DNA of 17,297 nt, taken from assembly GCA_030610225.1 (NCBI GenBank), contig JAUWSD010000004.1, positions 1 to 17,297 on the forward strand, given 5' to 3'. The position numbers were made by a program, and so were the translations under genes. Positions 6,120 to 13,009 of the stretch are shown piece by piece. Numbering within the stretch: position 1 is the first letter of the stretch; every line of letters starts with the position of its first letter. Under the pieces are notes generated by a model. That model had not been told where the DNA came from and made no database searches. It worked only from the letters and a program-made list of their open reading frames with translations. This DNA is from Chloroflexota bacterium (GTDB lineage Bacteria > Chloroflexota > Anaerolineae > Anaerolineales > UBA11579).

Positions 6120-7157
6120 TTATTTTGATTGGGATGCAAGTTGGCCGCATCCAGCTTGAATTTCAACACCGCGCCGAAGGCGTACAGATACTGGTATATT
6201 GTTTCTTTCCAGGATTTCTACAAATCGGTCTACATTTTCATTTGTCGATCGTTTGCCGCTGTAACCGTCCGTTTGGTTTAGGGGAATAACATTTACATGG
6301 CAGAGCATGCCCCTGAGGAGATCTACGAGCTTGTTTGCTTGTTCATCAGTGTCATTGAAATCGTTGATAAGTGCCCACTCAAAGGTGACTCTTCTGCGCG
6401 TGTTATCTATATATTCATTGCATGCAGCTATCAGGTCAGCTATTGGATATTTGTCATTTATCGGGATGATAGAAGAGCGCAGTTTGTCGTCTGCAGCGTG
6501 CAGTGATATTGCTAAATTAACTTGTTTTGATTCTTGGGCAAATTTTCGTATCTGAGGAACCAGACCAACCGTGGAAATTGTCATGCGCCTGGCGCCTAAG
6601 GAAAAGCCATCTGCGTCATTCAAAAGGTTAACAGCATGCATAACCGCATCATAATTGTGGAACGGTTCACCCATTCCCATGAAAACGATATTTGTAACCT
6701 TTTCTTCTTTTTCTGCAAGAATTCTGGAGAAGTGCAGAACCTGTTCAACGATCTCGCCGCTAGTAAGATTTCTTTTAAATCCCATTTGCCCGGTAGCACA
6801 GAAAGCACAACCGATCGCGCAGCCTGCCTGGGTTGAAATGCAAAGAGTTCGCCGTTTGCTATACATCATCAACACTGTTTCAATAGCGTTTCCATCATTC
6901 AGCCTGAATAATGTTTTATATGTTTGCCTGTCTTTTGAGCGGATAGTTTTTTCGGGAATCAGAGAATTAAAAGAATAAGTATTGCACAACTTCTCCCTGA
7001 GAGATTTCGGGAATGTTGACAGGTCATCAGGTGAGGATACTAACTGTTTATACAGCCCCTGCCAAAGTTGGGTAGCTCTAAATTTCTTTTCACCCCATTC
7101 AATAAATTTATTTTGCAATTCTTCAAAACTCAGATCGTGTACGCATTGTTTTTTCAT
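6120..7157 (-). CDS. rlmN: Dual-specificity 23S rRNA/tRNA adenine-C2 methyltransferase (radical SAM)
   Basis: Radical SAM enzyme that methylates C2 of A2503 in 23S rRNA and A37 in some tRNAs. 345 residues. The 4Fe-4S motif CxxxCxxC is CAIGCAFC, with Cys at 113, 117 and 120, followed by ATGQMGF. The SAM-binding GMGEPFHNY segment follows. The C-terminal methyl-carrying cysteine is C337 in VEIQAGCGQL. Its ATG overlaps the stop of the HAD gene as ATGA (7154-7157), so the two are translationally coupled. Cfr resistance methylases share these motifs, but a housekeeping RlmN fits the context best. Confidence 0.94.
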   Translation of the reverse strand: MKKQCVHDLSFEELQNKFIEWGEKKFRATQLWQGLYKQLVSSPDDLSTFPKSLREKLCNTYSFNSLIPEKTIRSKDRQTYKTLFRLNDGNAIETVLMMYSKRRTLCISTQAGCAIGCAFCATGQMGFKRNLTSGEIVEQVLHFSRILAEKEEKVTNIVFMGMGEPFHNYDAVMHAVNLLNDADGFSLGARRMTISTVGLVPQIRKFAQESKQVNLAISLHAADDKLRSSIIPINDKYPIADLIAACNEYIDNTRRRVTFEWALINDFNDTDEQANKLVDLLRGMLCHVNVIPLNQTDGYSGKRSTNENVDRFVEILERNNIPVSVRLRRGVEIQAGCGQLASQSK

Positions 7158-7939
7158 CTTTTCTCAATTTCGTTAATTAATTCTGACAGATCATTCAGGA
7201 TAAGGTCTGGTTGTGGTGTCCATGTTTTTGCCTGTTCCTGGTTTGTGACACCTGACAGGACCAGACAGGTTTTGGCGCCTGCGTTCTGGCCACCGAGGAT
7301 ATCTGTGTCAAGCCTGTCACCGACAACAAGTGTATCAGAGGGGGATGTGCCAAGGTATTTCATGGCCTGCACGAACATAGCAGCTTTTGGTTTACCGATT
7401 ATCTCCGCTTTGACACCTGATGCTGCCTCAATCGCAGCTATGATGCTGCCTGCACCGGGAGCCTGACCAACTGGAGTAGGAAAGGAGACATCGGGATTTG
7501 TGCCGATAAAAGGAATCCCATCTCTGATCTTTAAAGTCGCAGCAGATAGTTTCTGGTAATCGATCGAGAAATCTATACCTGCAACAACAGCTAAAGCGCC
7601 ATCTGTAGAATGTTGAAAACCAAAATCGTTGAATGTTTTGATCATACCTGGCATTCCGATGATAAAGAGGTTTCCTCCATCTGGAAATCTGGATGCAAGC
7701 AGGCCAGCTGTTGCCCTTGCTGAGGTGAAAACCTGTTCCTTTGTTATTTCTATTCCAAGGTCTGCAAATTTAGCAACGTAATCTTCTGTATGTCTGGAGG
7801 CATTATTGGTCGCAAATACAAATTTTAATCCAGAAGCTTTTATCCTGGAAAATATATAATTCAGGTCTACGATCGGTTCGTTAGCACGCCAAAGAACTCC
7901 GTCCATGTCAAGTATTAGACTTTTAATATTATTTATCAT
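7154..7939 (-). CDS. HAD-IIA family sugar/aryl phosphatase (NagD/AraL-like)
   Basis: Cytoplasmic phosphatase of the HAD superfamily, subfamily IIA. 261 residues, normal size. Motif I is DMDGVLW (D11 nucleophile, D13 acid), motif II lies in VFATNNASR, the capping domain follows, motif III is the lysine in IGKPKAAMF, and motif IV is VVGDRLDTDILGG. Members dephosphorylate 4-nitrophenyl phosphate, UMP, sugar phosphates or phosphoglycolate; the substrate cannot be read from sequence. Its ATG (7937-7939) follows a perfect TATAAT box by six bases with no ribosome site, suggesting leaderless initiation. It is translationally coupled to rlmN. Confidence 0.9.
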   Translation of the reverse strand: MINNIKSLILDMDGVLWRANEPIVDLNYIFSRIKASGLKFVFATNNASRHTEDYVAKFADLGIEITKEQVFTSARATAGLLASRFPDGGNLFIIGMPGMIKTFNDFGFQHSTDGALAVVAGIDFSIDYQKLSAATLKIRDGIPFIGTNPDVSFPTPVGQAPGAGSIIAAIEAASGVKAEIIGKPKAAMFVQAMKYLGTSPSDTLVVGDRLDTDILGGQNAGAKTCLVLSGVTNQEQAKTWTPQPDLILNDLSELINEIEKR

Positions 7940-7945
7940 GGGTTG

Positions 7946-7951
7946 ATTATA
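7946..7951 (-). promoter_or_regulatory. -10 box (TATAAT) six bases before the HAD gene start; candidate leaderless promoter
   Basis: Minus-strand TATAAT occupies 7951-7946, then six bases (CAACCC), then ATG at 7939. The expected transcription start is therefore the A of the start codon. There is no Shine-Dalgarno sequence in this spacer. The -35 region would fall inside the clpP terminator hairpin and has no good match. Confidence 0.6.
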
Positions 7952-7963
7952 ATTCCTGTTAAT

Positions 7964-7994
7964 AAAAAATAGCCGATCAATATCGGCTATTTTT
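7964..7994 (-). terminator. Intrinsic terminator of clpP
   Basis: A 13-bp perfect stem, 7965-7977 with 7982-7994, loop CAAT, core AGCCGAT/ATCGGCT. On the minus strand it ends in a U run. It lies 18 bases after the clpP stop codon. It also has Ts on the plus side, but no plus-strand gene leads into it. Confidence 0.88.
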
Positions 7995-8011
7995 ATTTTA
8001 TTAAGTAATTA

Positions 8012-8611
8012 CTATTTGTTTGGCATTTCGAGCACTTTATCAACAAGACCATATTCAACTGCTTCTTCAGCGGTCAGATAATAATCTCTGTTTGTATCAG
8101 ACTCGATCTCTTCGATTGTTTTATCTGTACTTTCTGCAATAATTTTATTCAGAAGTTTCTTCAAACGGATAATTTCATTTGCCTGGATCTCAATATCCGA
8201 GGCTTGACCCTGCGCGCCACCAAGAGGTTGGTGAAGGTGAATTGTGGCATTTGGCAGAGCATAGCGGTGGCCTTTTGTCCCGGCTGTCAGGATTATCGTC
8301 CCAAATGAAGCAGTGAAACCAACAGCAACGGTGTGGATCGGGTTAGGGATCATTTTCATAGTGTCATAAATTCCCATTCCTGAATAAACTACACCGCCAG
8401 GAGAACTGACGTACATTTGGATAGGAGCTTCGGGGTCTTCATTGCTCAAGTGTAAAAGTTGGGCAATAGCAATGCTGGCAGTCTGGTCGGTGATGGGGCT
8501 GCTGACTAGAATGATCCTCTTCTTCAAGAGAAGGGAATAGATATCGTATGCACGTTCGCCGCGGCCAGTTGTTTCAACAACCATTGGGATTACAGATTGT
8601 GGGTTGTCCAT
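8012..8611 (-). CDS. clpP: ATP-dependent Clp protease proteolytic subunit
   Basis: Serine protease subunit that forms two stacked heptamer rings and works with ClpX, ClpA or ClpC unfoldases. 199 residues, normal. Catalytic triad: S102 in TASFGTIIL, H127 in HLHQPLGG and D176 in NRDYYLT. The residue after the catalytic Ser is Phe where Met is usual (ASMG). The GGAQGQASDIEIQA handle region is typical. AAAGGAAAA lies before ATG 8611. Second gene after tig, 51 bases apart, with a strong terminator behind it, so the common tig-clpP-clpX order is cut short here. Confidence 0.95.
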   Translation of the reverse strand: MDNPQSVIPMVVETTGRGERAYDIYSLLLKKRIILVSSPITDQTASIAIAQLLHLSNEDPEAPIQMYVSSPGGVVYSGMGIYDTMKMIPNPIHTVAVGFTASFGTIILTAGTKGHRYALPNATIHLHQPLGGAQGQASDIEIQANEIIRLKKLLNKIIAESTDKTIEEIESDTNRDYYLTAEEAVEYGLVDKVLEMPNK

Positions 8612-8662
8612 TTAATTTTCCTTTCAATAAATGCAATAAACAAGGCGATTAAATCAGCGGAT

Positions 8663-10180
8663 TTATTCGTCCTCTTTATTATCTACTGAATCGTCTTCAT
8701 TTTCCATTAATATTTCGTTTGAATCTGATTTAGTTTTTTCTTCCTCAACCTGCTCATCAACAGTGTCTTCTGCTGATTCCTCAACAACTTCAGCTTCTGC
8801 TTCTTCAACCTCATCAACTGGTTCTTCTATTTTGTCTTCTTTTTCTTCTTCAAGACTTTCGCCGCGTGCGATCTTACGAATTCTTTCAAGTGTCATAGTG
8901 TTTACTTCATTTGAAATAATTCGGGCAACGAGGTTTTGGAGCGATTCGCCCGTAAGCATTTTTTTGGCTTCTTTTTCAGGGAAATATTCATTGATCTGTT
9001 GGATCTGTTCCTGAACTTTTGCTTCAACATCTTCTGGTGCGACTTCGATCTTCTCCTGGGAAGCAACTTCCATAAGTATAAGGCCGCGCTTCATGCTTTC
9101 AAGTGCATTGGGAGTGACCTCTTCCTTCAAGGCTTCCAGATCCTGGTCGCGGCTCTTCAGGTAAAGGTCCATATTCATCCCTTGATTTTGGAGTCGATTT
9201 TCAAGGTCGTTCAAATAATGCTCAAGTTCATGTTCAAGCATGAGAGGCGGATATTTAATCTCTGAATCTTTCATGATCTCTTCGATGATCTTAGTTTCAA
9301 ACTCCACACGATTCTCTTCGTCGTATCTTTGTTGAATGTTTTCTTTGATAGTATTGGTCAAAACTTCAACTGTTTCAAATTCTCCAACAAGTTTGGCAAA
9401 ATCATCATTTAATTCAGGAAGAATTCGGCCTTTGATCTCATCAACTTTGATCTTATAGACAGCATCAACATTCTGGAGATCTTTGAATTGGTAATCTTCC
9501 GGGAAGCTATATTCAAGAGTTTTCTCATCACCAATTTTGGAAGCTAAAAGGTTCCGGGAGAAACCCGGGAAGGGCCATTCGTTTGACTCGTCGGCATCTT
9601 CTTTCTCAATAAGAACCGGGAGGCGGCGTTCCTCTATCAACATTCCTTTTTCTTCGTCAGGTTCTTTGCGGTCTCCACTTAATACAACATAGACCATGTC
9701 GCCTTCTTTTGCAGGTTGATCCGAATCCTCAATAGTTGCCTGCTGTTCAAGTAAATTGTCCAAAACACTCTGGACATCTTCTTCCTGGACTTCTTTATTT
9801 TCAAAATCAACCCGCACGGAGCGATAATCTCCGAGAGTGATTTCAGGAGCGAGGGGCACTTTGAATTCAAAGATTGGGGGATCCATGCTGACTACATTTT
9901 CAAGCGATCCGGGACCGTATGGTTTGATCTCTTCCTGCTCCAATACCTGAGGATAGATATCCTCAATCAGGATATTAAAGGCATCGTCCAGTACTGCGGC
10001 TTCACCGGCGAAACTCAGCACACGATTGTAGGGAGCTTTTCCAGGGCGGAATCCGGGGATCTTTACCTTTTTTGCGATCTTTTTTGCAGCTTTTCTTTTG
10101 GCAGCTTCTAAAACTTCTGTTTCAACTTCCACTGTCAATTTTAATTCATGATTATCTTGAGGTTGGGTTTCAATTTTCAA
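8663..10180 (-). CDS. tig: Trigger factor, ribosome-associated chaperone, with long acidic tail
   Basis: Chaperone that docks at the ribosome exit tunnel and shelters nascent chains. 505 residues, longer than the common 430-450. Order: N-terminal ribosome-binding domain with the signature PGFRPGKAPYNRV (about 42-54), FKBP-type peptidyl-prolyl isomerase domain (about 155-245, including KEGDMVYVV and PFPGFSRNLL), helical C-terminal domain to about 440, then a tail of some 64 residues made largely of Glu, Asp, Val and Ser. The start is TTG 10180 with GGAAGGAAAG upstream; no ATG fits. A minus-strand TATAAT lies at 10215-10210. Probably co-transcribed with clpP. Confidence 0.95.
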   Translation of the reverse strand: MKIETQPQDNHELKLTVEVETEVLEAAKRKAAKKIAKKVKIPGFRPGKAPYNRVLSFAGEAAVLDDAFNILIEDIYPQVLEQEEIKPYGPGSLENVVSMDPPIFEFKVPLAPEITLGDYRSVRVDFENKEVQEEDVQSVLDNLLEQQATIEDSDQPAKEGDMVYVVLSGDRKEPDEEKGMLIEERRLPVLIEKEDADESNEWPFPGFSRNLLASKIGDEKTLEYSFPEDYQFKDLQNVDAVYKIKVDEIKGRILPELNDDFAKLVGEFETVEVLTNTIKENIQQRYDEENRVEFETKIIEEIMKDSEIKYPPLMLEHELEHYLNDLENRLQNQGMNMDLYLKSRDQDLEALKEEVTPNALESMKRGLILMEVASQEKIEVAPEDVEAKVQEQIQQINEYFPEKEAKKMLTGESLQNLVARIISNEVNTMTLERIRKIARGESLEEEKEDKIEEPVDEVEEAEAEVVEESAEDTVDEQVEEEKTKSDSNEILMENEDDSVDNKEDE

Positions 10181-10209
10181 AAGTCTTTCCTTCCAAACAA
10201 TATTTGACG

Positions 10210-10218
10210 ATTATATCA
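10210..10218 (-). promoter_or_regulatory. Extended -10 promoter of tig-clpP
   Basis: Minus-strand TGA-TATAAT, a TGn-extended perfect -10, with TATAAT at 10215-10210. The expected start is near 10203, leaving a leader of about 23 bases that holds the GGAAGG ribosome site. No good -35 at 16-18 bases. Confidence 0.65.
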
Positions 10219-10241
10219 CGCTGATATTTTGTAAAAATTTC

Positions 10242-10280
10242 AAAAAAACGACCAAAGCCAGTATCAATATAGACCTTGGT
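10242..10280 (-). terminator. Terminator of the tRNA-Leu unit
   Basis: Minus-strand ACCAAGG (10280-10274) pairs with CTTTGGT (10257-10251), seven pairs including one G-U, around a 16-base loop, followed by CG and seven Ts (10248-10242). It lies just after the 3' end of the tRNA and just before the tig promoter. Confidence 0.65.
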
Positions 10281-10285
10281 AAATA

Positions 10286-10367
10286 TGGGGAAGGAGGGGG
10301 TCGAACCCTCACGCCTTTCGACACGTGATCCTAAGTCACGCCTGTCTGCCAATTCCAGCACTTCCCC
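10286..10367 (-). tRNA. tRNA-Leu (anticodon UAG)
   Basis: An 82-nt cloverleaf on the minus strand. Acceptor GGGGAAG pairs with CTTCCCC and the discriminator is A. The anticodon arm CGTGA-CTTAGGA-TCACG gives anticodon UAG (plus-strand 10331-10333), reading CUA and other CUN leucine codons. The variable arm is long (about TGTCGAAAGGCGT), as expected of a class II leucine tRNA. The T arm contains GGTTCGACC. CCA is not encoded and must be added by enzyme. It has its own promoter and terminator. Confidence 0.96.
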
Positions 10368-10379
10368 TGCCAAAGAAAA

Positions 10380-10408
10380 ATTATAAGCTATCATAATCCA
10401 GTCGTCAA
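10380..10408 (-). promoter_or_regulatory. Near-consensus promoter of tRNA-Leu
   Basis: Minus-strand TTGACG (10408-10403), 17-base spacer, TATAAT (10385-10380). This is the best sigma-70-type promoter in the window. Transcription would begin near 10373, about six bases ahead of the mature tRNA 5' end. Confidence 0.85.
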
Positions 10409-10454
10409 CAATGCATGAATAATATTTGTAGTTTCACGGATGAGTTTAATTGGA

Positions 10455-10484
10455 TATAATTCAGCAGATATTTATTGGAGGAAG
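10455..10484 (+). promoter_or_regulatory. -10 box and ribosome binding site of the unknown protein-pstB unit
   Basis: TATAAT at 10455-10460 with no clear -35. GGAGGAAG at 10477-10484 lies just before TTG 10487 and decides that start. Confidence 0.6.
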
Positions 10485-10486
10485 AT

Positions 10487-10918
10487 TTGAGCAGAGTTGT
10501 CAGCACCCAAAATCTGGGTACACAAAGAAAAAGATTATCCAAGTCAATAGTATTAGCTATCAGAGAAATTCTTAAGAAGCAGGCATTTGATAGTGAAGTC
10601 AATGAAATGGTTGCATATATTGTAATAGCCTTAAATGCAATTAATGTGACTATAGACGCTGCGATCGAACCATGGGAGAAAAGAGGGTACTGGGTAAAAG
10701 CAGACAGGTTCATGCTTGATTGGAACTGGGTCATTAAATTGTCTAGTAAACTCAAAACCGAATTCAATAATAAGAATTGGGATGAGATCATTACAGTATT
10801 GATCGAGATAGGCATGAAATTTAATTCTATCCAGGTATCTGATAAACACAGGATGGGGAAACCCTGGGTGGGAGCATTAGAAGAATATGAGCTTCAGGAG
10901 CTGCATCTAGATGACTGA
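10487..10918 (+). CDS. Uncharacterised helical protein coupled to pstB
   Basis: I cannot name this family with certainty. From TTG 10487, chosen because of the GGAGGAAG ribosome site, it encodes 143 residues with no signal peptide or membrane helix. It looks mainly alpha-helical. Notable stretches are an N-terminal basic segment (QRKRLSKSIVLAIREILKK), a central WEKRGYWVKADRF motif with clustered aromatics that looks conserved, and KHRMGKPWVGALEEYE near the end. The impression that similar proteins occur in Anaerolineae genomes is from memory, not a search. Its last eight bases overlap the pstB start, so production is probably coupled to PstB. PhoU, the usual small helical partner of PstB, is not obviously matched (no paired metal-binding E/D motifs), so equating the two would be a guess. 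Confidence 0.7.
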   Translation: MSRVVSTQNLGTQRKRLSKSIVLAIREILKKQAFDSEVNEMVAYIVIALNAINVTIDAAIEPWEKRGYWVKADRFMLDWNWVIKLSSKLKTEFNNKNWDEIITVLIEIGMKFNSIQVSDKHRMGKPWVGALEEYELQELHLDD

Positions 10919-11690
10919 TGATATGCGAGTTTCGCTTAAGGTCAAAGACCTGACAGTTTATTATGGAGAATATTTAGCTGTAAAGGGGATAACGCTTGAT
11001 ATTTATGAGAAGAAGATCACATCGATCATAGGCTCTTCAGGATGCGGTAAAAGCACAGTACTGCGCTGCTTTAACCGTATGAACGATCAAGTTAAAAGTG
11101 CAAGAGTTGAGGGAGAGATCATATTTAATGGTGTAAACATTAATGATCAGGATATTGACCCATATGAAGTTCGAAGCCGAATTGGGATGGTATTTCAGAA
11201 GCCTAACCCATTCCCAAAATCCATATACGATAATGTCATCTGGGGTGCAAAAGCAAACGGGATGAAGGAAAACTGGGATGAGCTTGTGGAGAAGTCTTTA
11301 ATTGAAGCGGCGCTATGGGACGAGGTAAAAGAAAATCTGAAGGATAGCGCTTTGTCATTATCAAATGGCCAGCAGCAGAGATTGTGTATTGCCAGGACAA
11401 TCGCAGTGCGCCCGGATATCATCCTGATGGATGAACCTGCTTCCGCATTGGATCCAATTGCTACACTGAAGATCGAAGATCTGATGAGGGAGTTAGCGAA
11501 GGAATATACAATTCTGGTAGTAACTCATAATATGCAGCAGGCTGCCAGGGTATCTGACTATACTGCCTTCTTTTCATTGGATGAAACGGGAAGTATGGGG
11601 GTTCTAATTGAATATGACAATACCACAAAGCTATTTACAAACCCAAGCGAACAGCTGACTGAGGATTATATTACCGGCAGGTTTGGATAG
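10911..11690 (+). CDS. pstB: Phosphate ABC transporter ATP-binding protein PstB, orphan
   Basis: ATPase of the high-affinity phosphate importer PstSCAB. 259 residues. Walker A GSSGCGKST (41-49), Q-loop FQKPNPFP (95-102), signature LSNGQQQ (150-156), Walker B IILMDEPASALDP (170-182), H-loop H206 in VVTHNMQQAARVSD. The FQKPNPFPKSIYDNV and NMQQAARVSDYTAFF stretches and the C-terminal DYITGRFG are PstB hallmarks. The signature has Asn in place of the first Gly of canonical LSGGQ. AGGAG at 10896-10900 supports ATG 10911; ATG 10923 is an alternative. The membrane proteins pstC and pstA, the binding protein pstS and phoU are absent from the window. Convergent with the CorC-type gene, two bases apart. 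Confidence 0.93.
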   Translation: MTDDMRVSLKVKDLTVYYGEYLAVKGITLDIYEKKITSIIGSSGCGKSTVLRCFNRMNDQVKSARVEGEIIFNGVNINDQDIDPYEVRSRIGMVFQKPNPFPKSIYDNVIWGAKANGMKENWDELVEKSLIEAALWDEVKENLKDSALSLSNGQQQRLCIARTIAVRPDIILMDEPASALDPIATLKIEDLMRELAKEYTILVVTHNMQQAARVSDYTAFFSLDETGSMGVLIEYDNTTKLFTNPSEQLTEDYITGRFG

Positions 11691-11692
11691 AT

Positions 11693-13009
11693 CTAGCTAA
11701 TTTCAATCAGGACAGAATTTACAGCAAGACCATCCAACTTTTCGACCTTGATCAAGATATTCTCGTATCTGATCAGATCATTTTCTTTTGGCATTCTCCC
11801 CAATTTCGCCATCACAAAACCACCGATAGTGTGGACATCATCATTATCAAAGCTAAGATCATATAGCTGTTCCAATTCTTCCAGGATCACGTCACCGCGA
11901 ACACGCAACTTTGTTTTACTGATCTCTTCAATTGGATCGATCTCTTTATCAAATTCATCCTGAATCTCACCTACGACCTCTTCAATGATGTCTTCAAGTG
12001 AGATAACACCAGCCGTGCCGCCATATTCATTGAACACGACTGCGATGTGGAAATTCTCACTTCTGAAGCGATTAAGCATGTCAGAAAGGGGTAGGGTTTC
12101 TGGCACAAATATGACAGGTTGGACGATCTTCTTAATATCGAACTCACCCTTTTCTTCATTGTTGATAATGAAGCGTGTGAAGTCTTTCAGGTATAGGATC
12201 CCAAAAATGTTATCAATGTTCTGGATGTAAACAGGGTAGCGGGTATTATTCGAATTCTTTATAAACTCATAGATTTCAGAAAAACTCATTTCTATGGATA
12301 CAGAATTCGTGTTGTTACGCGGGGTCATCGCCATTGAAACATCCCTGTCTTCCAGGTCAATTATATTTTCAATCAATAACCGTTCCTGCTGATCCAGTAA
12401 ACCACTAGCAAAGCTTTCTTCCGATAAATATTCGATTTCCTGGGAAGTGTGAAGGCGCTCTTCATCACCCTGATCGGTGAGCCCAAAAAGGCGTGACAGC
12501 AAATTCCCAAGAGCATCCATTACCCAGATCAATGGGAATGCTAATCTTTCAAATATCCACATTGATCTATAAAGAGCAAACAAGGTCTTTTCGGGAGATT
12601 GCAGAGCAAGAGATTTTGGAACCATTTCACCGATAACAACATGCAGATAGGTGAGAAAACCAACTGCAAGGATGATCGATATTGAATGGGCTCCAGCTTC
12701 TCCTATGAAGCCCCATTCCAATTTTTCAAATAGATTAATAAGTGCATCTGCAAGCGTATGTTCTCCATACATACCTAGAGCAAGGCTGACCAATGTGATG
12801 CCGACCTGTGCAACTGTAAAAAAGTGGTTCAATTTCTGGGGTGTTGAAATTACTTCCAGTACCTGTTTTGCGACACCTGAACCTTCTTCTGCCAGCTTTG
12901 TCATTCTTGGTTTTTGGATTGATACGACAGAGAATTCAGCTGCAACAAAGAGCCCATTTAGCAGAATTAGAATTGAGATAATTGAGAAAGGAATTAGAAA
13001 ATTAATCAT
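11693..13009 (-). CDS. CNNM/CorC-family transporter or regulator, copy 1 (hemolysin-like, CBS domains)
   Basis: Membrane protein of the CNNM-CBS-CorC/HlyC family linked to Mg2+ and other cation efflux or homeostasis, often annotated as hemolysin. From ATG 13009 it has 438 residues: a DUF21/CNNM domain with four hydrophobic segments (about 1-175, starting NFLIPFSIISILILLNGLFVAAEF), a CBS pair (about 200-325, with IFGILYLKDF and NEYGGTAGVISLEDIIEEVVGEI) and a C-terminal CorC_HlyC domain (about 350-438, LRVRGDVILEELEQLYDL). The frame is open to 13105, but AAGGAG (about 13018-13023) and the family start point to 13009. It overlaps the end of copy 2 by eight bases, so it is translated from the same message. 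Confidence 0.92.
   Translation of the reverse strand: MINFLIPFSIISILILLNGLFVAAEFSVVSIQKPRMTKLAEEGSGVAKQVLEVISTPQKLNHFFTVAQVGITLVSLALGMYGEHTLADALINLFEKLEWGFIGEAGAHSISIILAVGFLTYLHVVIGEMVPKSLALQSPEKTLFALYRSMWIFERLAFPLIWVMDALGNLLSRLFGLTDQGDEERLHTSQEIEYLSEESFASGLLDQQERLLIENIIDLEDRDVSMAMTPRNNTNSVSIEMSFSEIYEFIKNSNNTRYPVYIQNIDNIFGILYLKDFTRFIINNEEKGEFDIKKIVQPVIFVPETLPLSDMLNRFRSENFHIAVVFNEYGGTAGVISLEDIIEEVVGEIQDEFDKEIDPIEEISKTKLRVRGDVILEELEQLYDLSFDNDDVHTIGGFVMAKLGRMPKENDLIRYENILIKVEKLDGLAVNSVLIEIS

Noticed and set aside
6297..6978. Several plus-strand frames opposite rlmN
   Set aside because: rlmN is complete with all motifs; none of the antisense frames has a ribosome site or recognisable domain.
8763..9014. 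Serine-rich plus-strand frame of 83 residues
   Set aside because: It is the antisense image of the acidic trigger-factor tail (Glu codons read backwards give Ser-rich peptide).
10170..10394. A 74-residue minus-strand reading frame beginning near 10394
   Set aside because: It runs straight through the tRNA-Leu gene and its translation is the common spurious peptide seen over leucine tRNAs.
10405..10815. 136-residue minus-strand frame opposite the unknown protein
   Set aside because: The plus-strand frame has a strong ribosome site, helical protein character and coupling to pstB; the antisense product looks like a shadow.
11750..11789. Possible terminator for pstB inside the CorC-type gene: GATCAAGATA and TATCTGATC with a bulge, then ATTTTCTTTT
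   Set aside because: The stem is AT-rich, has a bulge and the T-rich stretch starts several bases late; much weaker than the hairpin at 2527-2560, so not listed as a feature.
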